Source: Sphingomonadales bacterium (GTDB lineage Bacteria; Pseudomonadota; Alphaproteobacteria; Sphingomonadales; Sphingomonadaceae). From it: a stretch of DNA of 64,000 nt. Under the pieces are notes generated by a model. It did not search any database. It saw nothing but the letters and a program-made list of their open reading frames with translations, and was not told where the DNA came from. Positions within the stretch are counted from its first letter, which is position 1. Every line of letters begins with the position of its first letter. The stretch is from assembly GCA_016714795.1 (NCBI GenBank), contig JADKCA010000003.1, forward strand, positions 62,001 through 126,000, read 5' to 3'. Made by a program: the position numbers and the translations under genes. Below, one piece after another: positions 52,466-60,365 of the stretch.

Positions 52466-54391
52466 ATGAACAAGAGCCCAGCGCCAAACGCTTCCCCTGT
52501 CTGTCGCGGATTGATCGCGCGCCTCAGGACGGATCAGACCGGCAACGCCCTGATGCTGACCGTGGCAGCCATGATTCCGCTTGCCGGGCTCGTTGGCAGC
52601 GGTGTCGACATGGGCCGACTCTACGCCACCAAGACCCGCCTTCAACATGCCTGCGACGCGACCGTCCTCGCGGGGCGCAAGATCATGAAGGGGAACTCCA
52701 TCTCCACCGAGGTGACGAACTATTCGAAACAGTTCTTCCTGTCGAACTTCCCCGATTCCAAATATGGCACCACGAATTCCAATATCGCGCTGAGCCCCGG
52801 CGGCGATGGCGAGCTGGTGGGCAAGGCGCAGGCCAAGGTTCCGATGTCGTTGATGAAGATTTTCGGCGCAACCGATGAAACGCTGAAAGTGAGCTGTTCC
52901 GCCAAGCTGAATGTGTCCAACACGGACATCATGATGGTGCTGGATACGACCGGTTCCATGGAACTGGTCAACCCCAAGGACTCGTCCAGCCGCATGGTTT
53001 CCCTGCGCGAGGCGGTGAAGAAATTCTACAGCACGATGGAAACCGTCAAATCGGATCTCACCAAGATCCGTTACGGCTTCGTCCCCTATTCGCAGACAGT
53101 GAATGTCGGCCATTTGCTCAAGCCGGATTGGATCAAGGACAAATGGTCCTACCAGTCGCGTGAGAAGGACAAAACAATCACCAATAAGGGTGAGTTGAGC
53201 ATGTGGTGGTCTACAGACAGCTGGACCCTGTTGTCTGGGAGCATCAGCGAAACATCATCCTTCCTGCCGCTGGAAAATTGTGTCGGCCCGACGGACAGCA
53301 CCTATACGTCCTCTGGATCGCAAAGGCTCCGCACGGATACGCCTTACGCAGGCCCACCTGCGGGCACGCGCACTGAGTATTGGCAGGATTTTACCGAAAA
53401 CGGCTATTATTACTGGATTGACCAGACGCCGACCCAGTGCAAGCTGTGGAAGCGGACCTATAACAACTATAAGACGACCTATCATGTGCTGGGCATTCCG
53501 TATCAATATGCGGACTATGACAGCTATCAGTGGAAATATAAGCAGGTTGAATATGATATTTCCGGCTTGACGGTCGGCGGCTCGATTCCGTCTGCCACCG
53601 GCTGGGCTTTCTCCAACCGCGACATTCCGTGGAATGGCTGCATTGAGGAACGGGCAACGGTCAAAAAGATCAGCTATTTCCCGATTCCCAAGGATGCCTA
53701 TGACATGCAGATCGATCTGGTGCCAACCGGCGATCCCAAGACGCAATGGGCTCCCTGGCTGCCAGACCTGATCTGGACGCGTCAGAGCATCACCAATCTC
53801 GACCGCGACGACTTTGTTTCGCAATATGACACGCAGAATCTGGCGACTTTCAAGTCCGGTGCCCATGCCGTCTGCCCGCAAAAGGCGATGAAGCTGGCAG
53901 AGATTAGCGCATCCGATCTGGAGGCGTATCTCGCTTCGCTGACACCGTCGGGCAAGACCTATCATGACATCGGCATGGTCTGGGGCGCGCGCCTCCTGTC
54001 TGACAAGGGGTTGTTCGCTTCCGAGAATGTGGGGCTCAATGTCAGCCGCCACCTGATCTTCATGACCGATGGCGATACCGACACAGCGGTTGAAGATTAT
54101 GACGCCTATGGCATCAGCGCCATCGACCGCCGTCGAGCATCTGACCTGTTTTCTCTGCCAACGAAAGCTCTGGGCGATATTGAAGTGGCCCTGCGGTTCT
54201 CGGCGCTGTGCAAGGATGTGAAGGCCAAGAACATGACCGTCTGGGTCATCGCGTTCGGCACCTCGCTCACCAAGATGCTGGAAGAATGCGCATCGCCCGG
54301 CAAGGCCTTCCAGGCCGCCAATGCCAGCGAGCTCAACGATGCCTTCGCCAAGATCGCGTCCGACATTGCCCAGCTGCGGCTGGTGGACTGA
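52466..54391 (+). CDS. TadG-like protein with vWA domain, module 2
   Basis: A 641-residue homologue of the gene at 48907 with the same plan: Tad N-terminus ('TGNALMLTVAAMIPLAGLVGSGVDMGRLYATKTRLQHACDA'), vWA domain starting at about 153 with D160-T-T-G-S ('MMVLDTTGSM'), a long Tyr/Trp/Ser-rich insertion, then 'HLIFMTDGDTDTAV' and 'MTVWVIAFGTSL'. Both end in 'IA..I..LRL'. The ATG at 52466 follows AGGACGAG; an ATG 13 codons upstream is possible. The C-terminal 'FAKIASDIAQLRLVD' is followed closely by the module 2 TadE. Confidence 0.87.
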   Translation: MNKSPAPNASPVCRGLIARLRTDQTGNALMLTVAAMIPLAGLVGSGVDMGRLYATKTRLQHACDATVLAGRKIMKGNSISTEVTNYSKQFFLSNFPDSKYGTTNSNIALSPGGDGELVGKAQAKVPMSLMKIFGATDETLKVSCSAKLNVSNTDIMMVLDTTGSMELVNPKDSSSRMVSLREAVKKFYSTMETVKSDLTKIRYGFVPYSQTVNVGHLLKPDWIKDKWSYQSREKDKTITNKGELSMWWSTDSWTLLSGSISETSSFLPLENCVGPTDSTYTSSGSQRLRTDTPYAGPPAGTRTEYWQDFTENGYYYWIDQTPTQCKLWKRTYNNYKTTYHVLGIPYQYADYDSYQWKYKQVEYDISGLTVGGSIPSATGWAFSNRDIPWNGCIEERATVKKISYFPIPKDAYDMQIDLVPTGDPKTQWAPWLPDLIWTRQSITNLDRDDFVSQYDTQNLATFKSGAHAVCPQKAMKLAEISASDLEAYLASLTPSGKTYHDIGMVWGARLLSDKGLFASENVGLNVSRHLIFMTDGDTDTAVEDYDAYGISAIDRRRASDLFSLPTKALGDIEVALRFSALCKDVKAKNMTVWVIAFGTSLTKMLEECASPGKAFQAANASELNDAFAKIASDIAQLRLVD

Positions 54392-54401
54392 GGAGGTCAT
54401 G

Positions 54402-55013
54402 ATGGCACTATCCAGACTGCGCGCGCTCGCACTCCGTCTCCGCACAGACCGCAAGGGCGCGACGCTTGTCGAGTTTGCGCTGATCTCGCCCGTGCTGATC
54501 AGCGTCTTGCTGGGCGCAATGGATCTGTCCCGCGCGGTCTATCTCCGCTCGGTTCTGGAGGGCGAGCTTCAGAATGCAGCGCGCCGGGCGACCATGCAGG
54601 CGGGCCAGTCCGGAGCCGGACAAGCCGCGACCGACAAGATCGTCACGGACCGCATGAAGCAGATTTCGAAGACCACCACGCTGAAATTCACGCGCATGGC
54701 GTATCTCAGCTACAAAAAGGCAGAGGCTCGCAAAGAGGATTTCACCGATCTGAACGGCAACGGAAAATGCGATGCGGGCGAGCCGTTTGAAGACGTCAAC
54801 GGCAACAGCAGCTGGGATATGGACGCCGGTTCCTCCGGCCAGGGCAACGCCAAGGATGCCGTCATCTATACGGTGACAGCAACAATCCCGCATGTCTTCC
54901 CGGTTTACGGCATTTTTGGATGGGATCCGGACATGAAGGTCGAATCGTCCACCATTTTGCGCAACCAGCCCTATTCCGGTTCGACCAAGCCGGTGGCCGC
55001 CACATGCAGCTGA
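54402..55013 (+). CDS. TadE-like pseudopilin with two calcium-loop motifs, module 2
   Basis: A 203-residue homologue of the protein at 51006. Prepilin-like start 'RLRTDRKGATLVEFALISPVLISVLLGAMDLSRAV'. The C-terminal half has 'DLNGNGKCDAGE' and 'DVNGNSSWDMD', two dockerin/EF-hand-like DxNxNGxxD loops where module 1 has one, then 'VIYTVTATIPHVFPVYGIFGWDPD' matching its paralogue. Two ATGs (54399, 54402); AGGAGG spacing favours 54402. Both copies end in a cysteine shortly before the stop. Confidence 0.86.
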   Translation: MALSRLRALALRLRTDRKGATLVEFALISPVLISVLLGAMDLSRAVYLRSVLEGELQNAARRATMQAGQSGAGQAATDKIVTDRMKQISKTTTLKFTRMAYLSYKKAEARKEDFTDLNGNGKCDAGEPFEDVNGNSSWDMDAGSSGQGNAKDAVIYTVTATIPHVFPVYGIFGWDPDMKVESSTILRNQPYSGSTKPVAATCS

Positions 55014-55024
55014 GGAACAAGGCG

Positions 55025-55732
55025 ATGACCCAGTCACCCAGAAAACGCAGTCGGCTGATCCGGACGTTCCGCAACCTTGCGGTCTCCTGTCATGGCAACG
55101 CCCTTCTTGAATTTGCTCTGGTGCTGCCGCTGATCGTCGCCATTTCCGGCGGCGGGCTGGAACTGGCCAATTACATGGTTTTGCAGCGCAAGATCAGCGA
55201 CATCGCCTCGCAGGTTGCAGACAATGCCTCCCGCATGGGCGAAGGGTCTGGCCTTGCAGCCAAACAGGTTCGTGAAATCGACATCAACGACGTCTTCACC
55301 GGCGCAGCGATGCAGGCGAAAGACATCAAGCTTCATTTGAACGGGCGCATCATCCTGTCCAGCCTTGAAGTCAATGCAGATGGCGGGCAGTGGATTCACT
55401 GGCAGCGCTGCTATGGCCAGAAGAGCCACCCCTCATCCTGGGGCGATCAGGGCATTGGCGCAACGGGCAAGGGTTTCCCCGGCATGGGTCCGGCAGACAG
55501 TCGCGTGGCCGCGTTTGAAGACAATGCCGTGATGTTTGTCGAAGTCGCCTATAGCTATGTGCCCATCATGCCGTTCAAGCTTCTGGAATTTGACGATATC
55601 GTTGAAATCTCAAGCTTCAACGTCCGTGATGCGCGCGATCTCGCCACCGTGCTCAATCCGGCCCCGGAGGCGGAGATTTCATCCTGCAATGGTGGCGGTG
55701 GGGCCGAAGCAGCTGCATCTCTGCTCATCTGA
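55025..55732 (+). CDS. TadF-like pseudopilin, module 2
   Basis: A 235-residue homologue of the protein at 51605. Start 'SCHGNALLEFALVLPLIVAISGGGLELANYMVLQRKISDIASQVADNASRM' (G-N-A-L-L-E prepilin-like). It shares 'GRIILSSLEV', 'WQRCYG', 'GFPGMGP' and 'NAVMFVEVAYSYVPI'. The insertion 'QVREIDINDVFTGAAMQAKDIKLHLN' is its own. ATG at 55025; the ATG at 55004 overlaps the TadE gene. It closes module 2; no tadA/B/C, cpaA-F or flp gene follows. Confidence 0.85.
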   Translation: MTQSPRKRSRLIRTFRNLAVSCHGNALLEFALVLPLIVAISGGGLELANYMVLQRKISDIASQVADNASRMGEGSGLAAKQVREIDINDVFTGAAMQAKDIKLHLNGRIILSSLEVNADGGQWIHWQRCYGQKSHPSSWGDQGIGATGKGFPGMGPADSRVAAFEDNAVMFVEVAYSYVPIMPFKLLEFDDIVEISSFNVRDARDLATVLNPAPEAEISSCNGGGGAEAAASLLI

Positions 55733-55828
55733 GCTTTGACAAAATCCGACCCGCTGTGACTTGACCGGACACGCCATTCGCGAAAAGGATGGCGCATCCA
55801 GTCAGGACCAGCGCAGAGGATGCCCAAA

Positions 55829-56966
55829 ATGACCAAACTTCACCCGGAAACGCTCGCCCTTCATGCCGGTTGGCGGGCAGATCCCGGCACGGGCTCTGTC
55901 GCCCCGCCGATTTTCCAGACCACATCCTACCAGTTTCGCGATACCGAACATGCGGCAAATCTGTTCGCGCTGGCCGAACTGGGCAATATTTACACGCGCC
56001 TCGGCAACCCCACGACCGACATATTGGAACAGCGCATCGCGGCCCTCGAAGGTGGAGCCGCCGCGCTCGCCGTCTCATCGGGTCAGGCCGCCTCCACTTT
56101 TGCCGTGCAAAATCTGGCACGCGCGGGAGACAATATCGTTTCCGGCACAGACCTTTACGGCGGGACTTACAACCTCTTTGCCAACACGTTGCGTGATATG
56201 GGCATCGACGTGCGCTTTGTCGATCCGGCGGACCCGCAGGCGTTCATCAACGCTTCGGATGAGCGCACCCGTGCCTGGTATGTTGAAACGCTGCCCAATC
56301 CCAAGCTCATCGTCTGCCCGATGGCAGAAATTGCAGCGCTGGGCCGCCCGCTCGGCATTCCGCTGATCGTGGACAATACTGCGGCCCCGCTGATCGCTCG
56401 TCCGTTCGATCATGGTGCCGCCATCGTCGTTTACTCCACCACCAAATATATTGGCGGCCATGGCACCAGCATTGGCGGCATGATCGTGGATGGCGGCAAT
56501 TTCGATTGGGAGGCCGTGCCAGAGCGTCAGCCCAACATGAACACACCGGACAGTTCATATCACGGCGCAGTCTGGGCGCAGGCAGCGAAACCGCTCGGCC
56601 CGATTGCCTATGTGCTGCGTGCGCGGACGGTGCTGCTGCGCGATCTTGGCTCTTGCCTGTCGCCGTTCAACGCCTTCCAGATCATTCAGGGTGTGGAGAC
56701 GCTGCCGCTGCGGATGCCGCGCCATTGCGCCAATGCTGAAGCGGTGGCGCAGTTTCTGAGCGGCCGCAAAGATGTGTCGCGCGTGATCCACCCCTCGCTC
56801 CAGACCGGCGAGCAACGCGCGCGCGCAGACATGGTGCTGACCGGCGGCAATGGCGGCCTGCTGGGCTTTGAACTGGCAGGCGGGCTATGTGCGGCTTTCG
56901 ATCGGGCTGGAGCATATTGATGACATCATCGCCGATCTGGCTCAGGCGCTGGATGCTGCAGGGTAA
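55829..56966 (+). pseudogene. O-acetylhomoserine sulfhydrylase-like gene with internal deletion
   Basis: A Cys/Met-metabolism PLP enzyme of the MetY type ('LGNPTTDILEQRIAALEGGAAALAVSSGQAA', PLP Lys in 'YSTTKYIGGHGTSIGG'). The frame from ATG 55829 is normal up to 'GGLLGFELAGG' near 56880, then shifts and stops at 56920. In the next frame the family's C-terminal end 'YVRLSIGLEHIDDIIADLAQALDAAG' runs from 56886 to the TAA at 56964-56966. The segment between, normally about 55-60 residues ('...THPA.TTHSQ...'), is missing, and the frames do not match. So it is a deletion derivative; the PLP core remains but function is doubtful. Start follows AGAGGA by 8 nt. Confidence 0.82.
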
Positions 56967-57010
56967 ACGAGGATGGGGCTCCGGGTTAGGCTGAAGCCCC
57001 TGACACCGCT

Positions 57011-57103
57011 CCGCCGTCCTGAGCTTGTCGAAGGACTGGTCTTCCTTAACTCCTCCGGTGCAAGCAAAGGCAAGACAGTCCTTCGACACGCTCAGGACGG
57101 CGG
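57011..57103. repeat. Dispersed inverted repeat, copy 4
   Basis: Left arm CCGCCGTCCTGAGC plus TTGTCGAAGGACTG (57011-57038) and right arm CAGTCCTTCGACAC plus GCTCAGGACGGCGG (57076-57103), complementary over 28 bp with one mismatch. Loop about 37 bp. It lies between the metY-like remnant and convergent ligB, and a short T-run follows at 57107. Confidence 0.9.
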
Positions 57104-57232
57104 GTGTTTTGTCAGTGCGTTGCAGACAATTTGCCCCGTATTCCGGCGCAGGTCTCAAACAAACAACTCCAGGCCAGCCAGGCGAGAGGAGGAGAACGCC
57201 CGGCTGGCCCGGATGGGCGGAGCAAGAACCCC

Positions 57233-58090
57233 CTACTCCGCCGGAACCGCTTCAAGCCGTTCGAGCACCAGCGTGGATGCTGCCGTGTTCGAAATCGGGA
57301 TGTGATAGTTGCGCGTGATTTCCTTCACATCGCCGCCAATCGCGCCGCGTGCTGCCAGCCAGTTGAGCACTTCCACACCCTGACTGCCCGCCAGTTCGAC
57401 AATGTCGAGCGAGGACTTGGCAGTGATGGCATCGGGGTCCGGCCCCATATTGTCCATGCAGAAGGTGTCATATTCCTTGTTGATATGGCCTGCGCGTTCG
57501 CCATCGAGCTGGTGCGAAAGGCCGCCCGTGCCGACAACCACAACGCGTTCATCACCACCCCAGCTTTCCAGCGCTTCGGCCACCGCGCGACCCAGCGCCA
57601 GGCAGCGCTTGGGAGACGGCAGCGGATGCTGCACCGTGTTGATGTTGATCGGGATCAGCTTGAATGTGCGATCATTGTCTTCGGCCCAGCCCAGCTCGAA
57701 CGGGATCGAAGCGCCATGATCGATCAGCATCTGCTGGCAGGTCACGACATCGAATTCACTGTTCACCAGATGCTCGATGATGTGCCAGGACAGTTCGGGA
57801 TAGCCCTCAAATGTCTTGTAGATGGGCAGGCCCCAGCCTTCATCGGCATTGGGATATTCTGCCGCCGCACCCACTGCAAAGGTCGGCATCTTGTCGAGGA
57901 AGAAGTTGAGGCCGTGATCATTGTAGAACACCACAACCACATCGGGCTTCACTGCGGAGGTCCAGGCCTTCACCGGAGGATAGCCGTCAAAAAAGGGTTT
58001 CCAATAGGGATCTTGCTGCAAACCCTTGGCGAGTGCGCCGCCGATGGCGGGAACGTGGCTGGTGAAAAAGCCGCCGATAATCTGTGCCAT
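57233..58090 (-). CDS. ligB: Protocatechuate 4,5-dioxygenase beta subunit-like
   Basis: A 285-residue LigB-type extradiol dioxygenase. By comparison with the Sphingobium LigAB enzyme, Fe(II) ligands are H12 ('TSHVPAIGG'), H59 ('FYNDHGLNFF') and E240 ('GSQGVEVLNWLAARGA'). It opens the ring of protocatechuate or a close relative (gallate, 3-O-methylgallate) in lignin-type aromatic breakdown; substrate is not certain from sequence. It lies 14 bp after ligA on the same strand. No other gene of the 4,5-cleavage pathway is in the window. Confidence 0.88.
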   Translation of the reverse strand: MAQIIGGFFTSHVPAIGGALAKGLQQDPYWKPFFDGYPPVKAWTSAVKPDVVVVFYNDHGLNFFLDKMPTFAVGAAAEYPNADEGWGLPIYKTFEGYPELSWHIIEHLVNSEFDVVTCQQMLIDHGASIPFELGWAEDNDRTFKLIPININTVQHPLPSPKRCLALGRAVAEALESWGGDERVVVVGTGGLSHQLDGERAGHINKEYDTFCMDNMGPDPDAITAKSSLDIVELAGSQGVEVLNWLAARGAIGGDVKEITRNYHIPISNTAASTLVLERLEAVPAE

Positions 58091-58104
58091 TAAATCTCTC
58101 CCGC

Positions 58105-58458
58105 TTATGCCTGAGACCGCAGATGGGCCTTGAAATCCTCAACGCTCATGCCGGTTTGCTGCGCGCCAATGTCTTGCATGTTGAGGCCGAAAATCCCGGC
58201 CAGCTTGGCGAGATAATAGGCATTGCCGCCGGCTGCGATCATGGCGAGCACGTTGCGCTGGCGCACCGCCTCGCGCTGCTGTTCGTTCAGGCCGAACTTG
58301 GCACAATAGGCATCTTCATCGTCCAGAAAGGCCTGCCGGTTGGGAGCCTCGTTGAATGAATAGCACATTGCATTCAGGGCATAGCCCTTGCTGGCAGCTT
58401 CGCCGTCAAAGACGGGTGTGCCGGGGATAACCCGTTTCGCGGTTTGGGTGGACGCCAT
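58105..58458 (-). CDS. ligA: Protocatechuate 4,5-dioxygenase alpha subunit-like
   Basis: A 117-residue LigA-type small subunit. Helical bundle with 'GTPVFDGEAASKGYALNAMCYSFNEAPNRQAFLDDEDAYCAKFGLNEQQREAVRQRN' and 'MIAAGGNAYYLAKLAGIFGLNMQDIGAQQTGMSVEDF', both typical. It caps the LigB active site. The ATG at 58458 (MASTQTAKRVIP) follows GAGAGGAG; the upstream frame start at 58509 is not family-like. First gene of ligA-ligB, separated from the HtrA-like gene by 92 bp. Confidence 0.9.
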   Translation of the reverse strand: MASTQTAKRVIPGTPVFDGEAASKGYALNAMCYSFNEAPNRQAFLDDEDAYCAKFGLNEQQREAVRQRNVLAMIAAGGNAYYLAKLAGIFGLNMQDIGAQQTGMSVEDFKAHLRSQA

Positions 58459-58550
58459 GATTCGACTCCTCTCTGGTTCGATGAGTCGAACTGTATGCAA
58501 CACATACAATCAGTCTTTGATCTGGAACAAAATCCGTAAAGGAAAGTGGT

Positions 58551-59687
58551 TCAGTCGCCCGTGCGAACAGGCATCGGAGGCATCATGGGCTCAAACATGG
58601 CAGTAGGCTCATCCGGCTGTTCGATCAGACTGACATCCGCTGTAACCATCTGACCGCCGCGTTCGACGACAAACTTGACGCGAGCGCCCAGCGGCTTGCT
58701 GGCGATCTGGCGCCTCAGTCCGACCCATGTTGTCACTGGCGCGCCGTCAACCGTTTTCAGAATGTCTCCCGGCTGCAACCCGGCTTTGGCAGCAGGCATA
58801 TCCTTGGCCACCGCAAAGACCGAGCATTTTCCATTTCGGCAATCATAGGACAGGCCGATATAGCTTCGCTTCACCTTGCCATCGCGGACCAGCGCATCAA
58901 TCACCGGGCGAAGGTCCGCGAGCGGAACGCCCATGGTTCCAGCCGTCTGGCCATAGCCCTGCGCCCCGAAAATGGCAGCGATGACGGCCACGACTTCGCC
59001 CTTCATGTTGAGCGCCGGGCCTCCACCCATGCCGCCGGACGGCAGCAGATTGTCGAACGCCAGATAGTCCGTCAGGCTGGGGAACCCCTCCCCGCTACCT
59101 TCACCATGGCCAGCCATGCCCATCACCATGCCCTGACTCGCAAAGACCGAACTCATCGGGATCATCTTGCCGACAATGATCGCGGTCTCTCCGGATCGCG
59201 GTTGCCGCGTTGCCAAAGGCAAGGCAGGCAAAGTCGCTCCTTCAAAGCGCAGCACCGCAAGGCCCGTTTCCGCGTCTGTGCCGACCAGCGTGGCGGGGAA
59301 TTCCTGGCCAGCAGGCGTGACGATGCTCAACCGCTGCGAGAAACGCACGATATGGGCCGCCGTCAGCACATAGCCCTTGGCGCTATCGAAAACAAAGCCG
59401 CTGCCCTGTTCCTGCATCGGTCTGGGTTTGGACGGCGTGCTGCCCAGCCGTTCAAAGAATTTCGGATCGCGCTTGAGCACGCGCTCGCGTTCCTTGTCCG
59501 ACATCCGGGCATAAGGATCATGGGATGGGCTGTCCTGCTCGGCCTTGACGTGGACGATCGAGCGAGAGGCTCGCTCAATCAGGTCCACCCGCGCGGCATC
59601 TGCCGGATTGGCGAACGGCGCGGACTGAGCGGACACCTGAGCCGCCAGGGCTGACAGAATCAGCGCGGCAGCCCCCATCAGCCTCAT
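58551..59687 (-). CDS. HtrA-like S1C protein with PDZ domain, catalytic Asp and Ser missing
   Basis: A 378-residue exported protein (signal peptide MRLMGAAALILSALAAQVSAQS). Residues about 90-260 have the trypsin-like S1C fold: 'GSGFVFDSAKGYVLTAAHIV' with H112. The catalytic Asp position in 'GTDAETGLAVLRF' is G142, and the catalytic Ser position is G221 in 'PSGGMGGGPALNMKGEVV', where active members have GNSGG. PDZ at about 275-355 ('YIGLSYDC...AGLQPGDILKTVDG'). It should bind substrates but not cut by the usual triad. Its start overlaps the infC stop (59684-59687). Confidence 0.85.
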   Translation of the reverse strand: MRLMGAAALILSALAAQVSAQSAPFANPADAARVDLIERASRSIVHVKAEQDSPSHDPYARMSDKERERVLKRDPKFFERLGSTPSKPRPMQEQGSGFVFDSAKGYVLTAAHIVRFSQRLSIVTPAGQEFPATLVGTDAETGLAVLRFEGATLPALPLATRQPRSGETAIIVGKMIPMSSVFASQGMVMGMAGHGEGSGEGFPSLTDYLAFDNLLPSGGMGGGPALNMKGEVVAVIAAIFGAQGYGQTAGTMGVPLADLRPVIDALVRDGKVKRSYIGLSYDCRNGKCSVFAVAKDMPAAKAGLQPGDILKTVDGAPVTTWVGLRRQIASKPLGARVKFVVERGGQMVTADVSLIEQPDEPTAMFEPMMPPMPVRTGD

Positions 59688-60235
59688 TTGGGCGCCAGCA
59701 CCATCAGCATCTGGCGACCTTCCATGCGCGGATATTGTTCGACCTTGGCTTCTTCCACCATGTCATCCTGCACACGCTGAAGCAGCTTCATGCCCAGCTG
59801 ACCATGCGCCAGTTCACGACCGCGAAAGCGCAACGTGACCTTGACCTTGTCGCCCTCTCCGATGAACTTGTGGATCGATTTCATCTTCGTATCATAATCA
59901 TGATCGTCGATGTTGGGACGCATCTTGATCTCTTTGATCTCCTGCGTCTTCTGAGTCTTGCGAGCAAGGTTGGCCTTCTTCTGGGCCTCATATTTGAATT
60001 TGCCGACGTCCAGAAACTTGGCAACGGGCGGATCAGCGTTGGGGGAGACTTCGACCAGATCGAGGCCCACTTCCTCAGCCAGCGCCATGGCCTCCCGCGT
60101 GTACATCACGCCCAGATTTTCGCCATTTTCATCGATCACCCGGACCTTTTGGGACTGGATGAACTCATTGTAGCGCGGGCCGTTGAGAGTTGCGGGAGTG
60201 GGGCCGAGATTACGGCGGGGGGTCAGCGGTGGTAT
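59684..60235 (-). CDS. infC: Translation initiation factor IF-3, ATA start
   Basis: A 183-residue IF-3: 'GPRYNEFIQSQKVRVIDENGENLGVMYTREAMALAEEVGLDLVEVSPNADPPVAKFLDVGKFKYE' then the C-terminal domain ending in 'PRMEGRQMLMVLAPK'. No ATG or GTG fits the family start; an ATG at 60277 would add 14 foreign residues. AGGAG at 60244-60248 lies 8 nt before an ATA at 60235-60233, which gives the expected length. Rare starts (ATT, ATA, ATC) are known for infC and allow IF-3 to limit its own synthesis. A TTG at 60241 is only 2 nt from AGGAG. Confidence 0.88.
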   Translation of the reverse strand: MPPLTPRRNLGPTPATLNGPRYNEFIQSQKVRVIDENGENLGVMYTREAMALAEEVGLDLVEVSPNADPPVAKFLDVGKFKYEAQKKANLARKTQKTQEIKEIKMRPNIDDHDYDTKMKSIHKFIGEGDKVKVTLRFRGRELAHGQLGMKLLQRVQDDMVEEAKVEQYPRMEGRQMLMVLAPK

Positions 60236-60243
60236 GGTCAATG

Positions 60244-60248
60244 CTCCT
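60244..60248 (-). promoter_or_regulatory. Ribosome binding site deciding the infC start
   Basis: AGGAG on the minus strand, 8 nt before the ATA at 60235. This spacing supports the ATA over TTG at 60241 (2 nt) and over ATG at 60277 (which lies upstream of the site). Confidence 0.65.
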
Positions 60249-60365
60249 GAAATCAGCCGATATTTGGCCCGCCCCATATCCCCTTTGCACGCGCGCGGGA
60301 AGGGGGATTAATCGGCGGGCGTTCGATTTTGCACTGTCTGTGACAATATAGCGGCAAAAGGCCGC

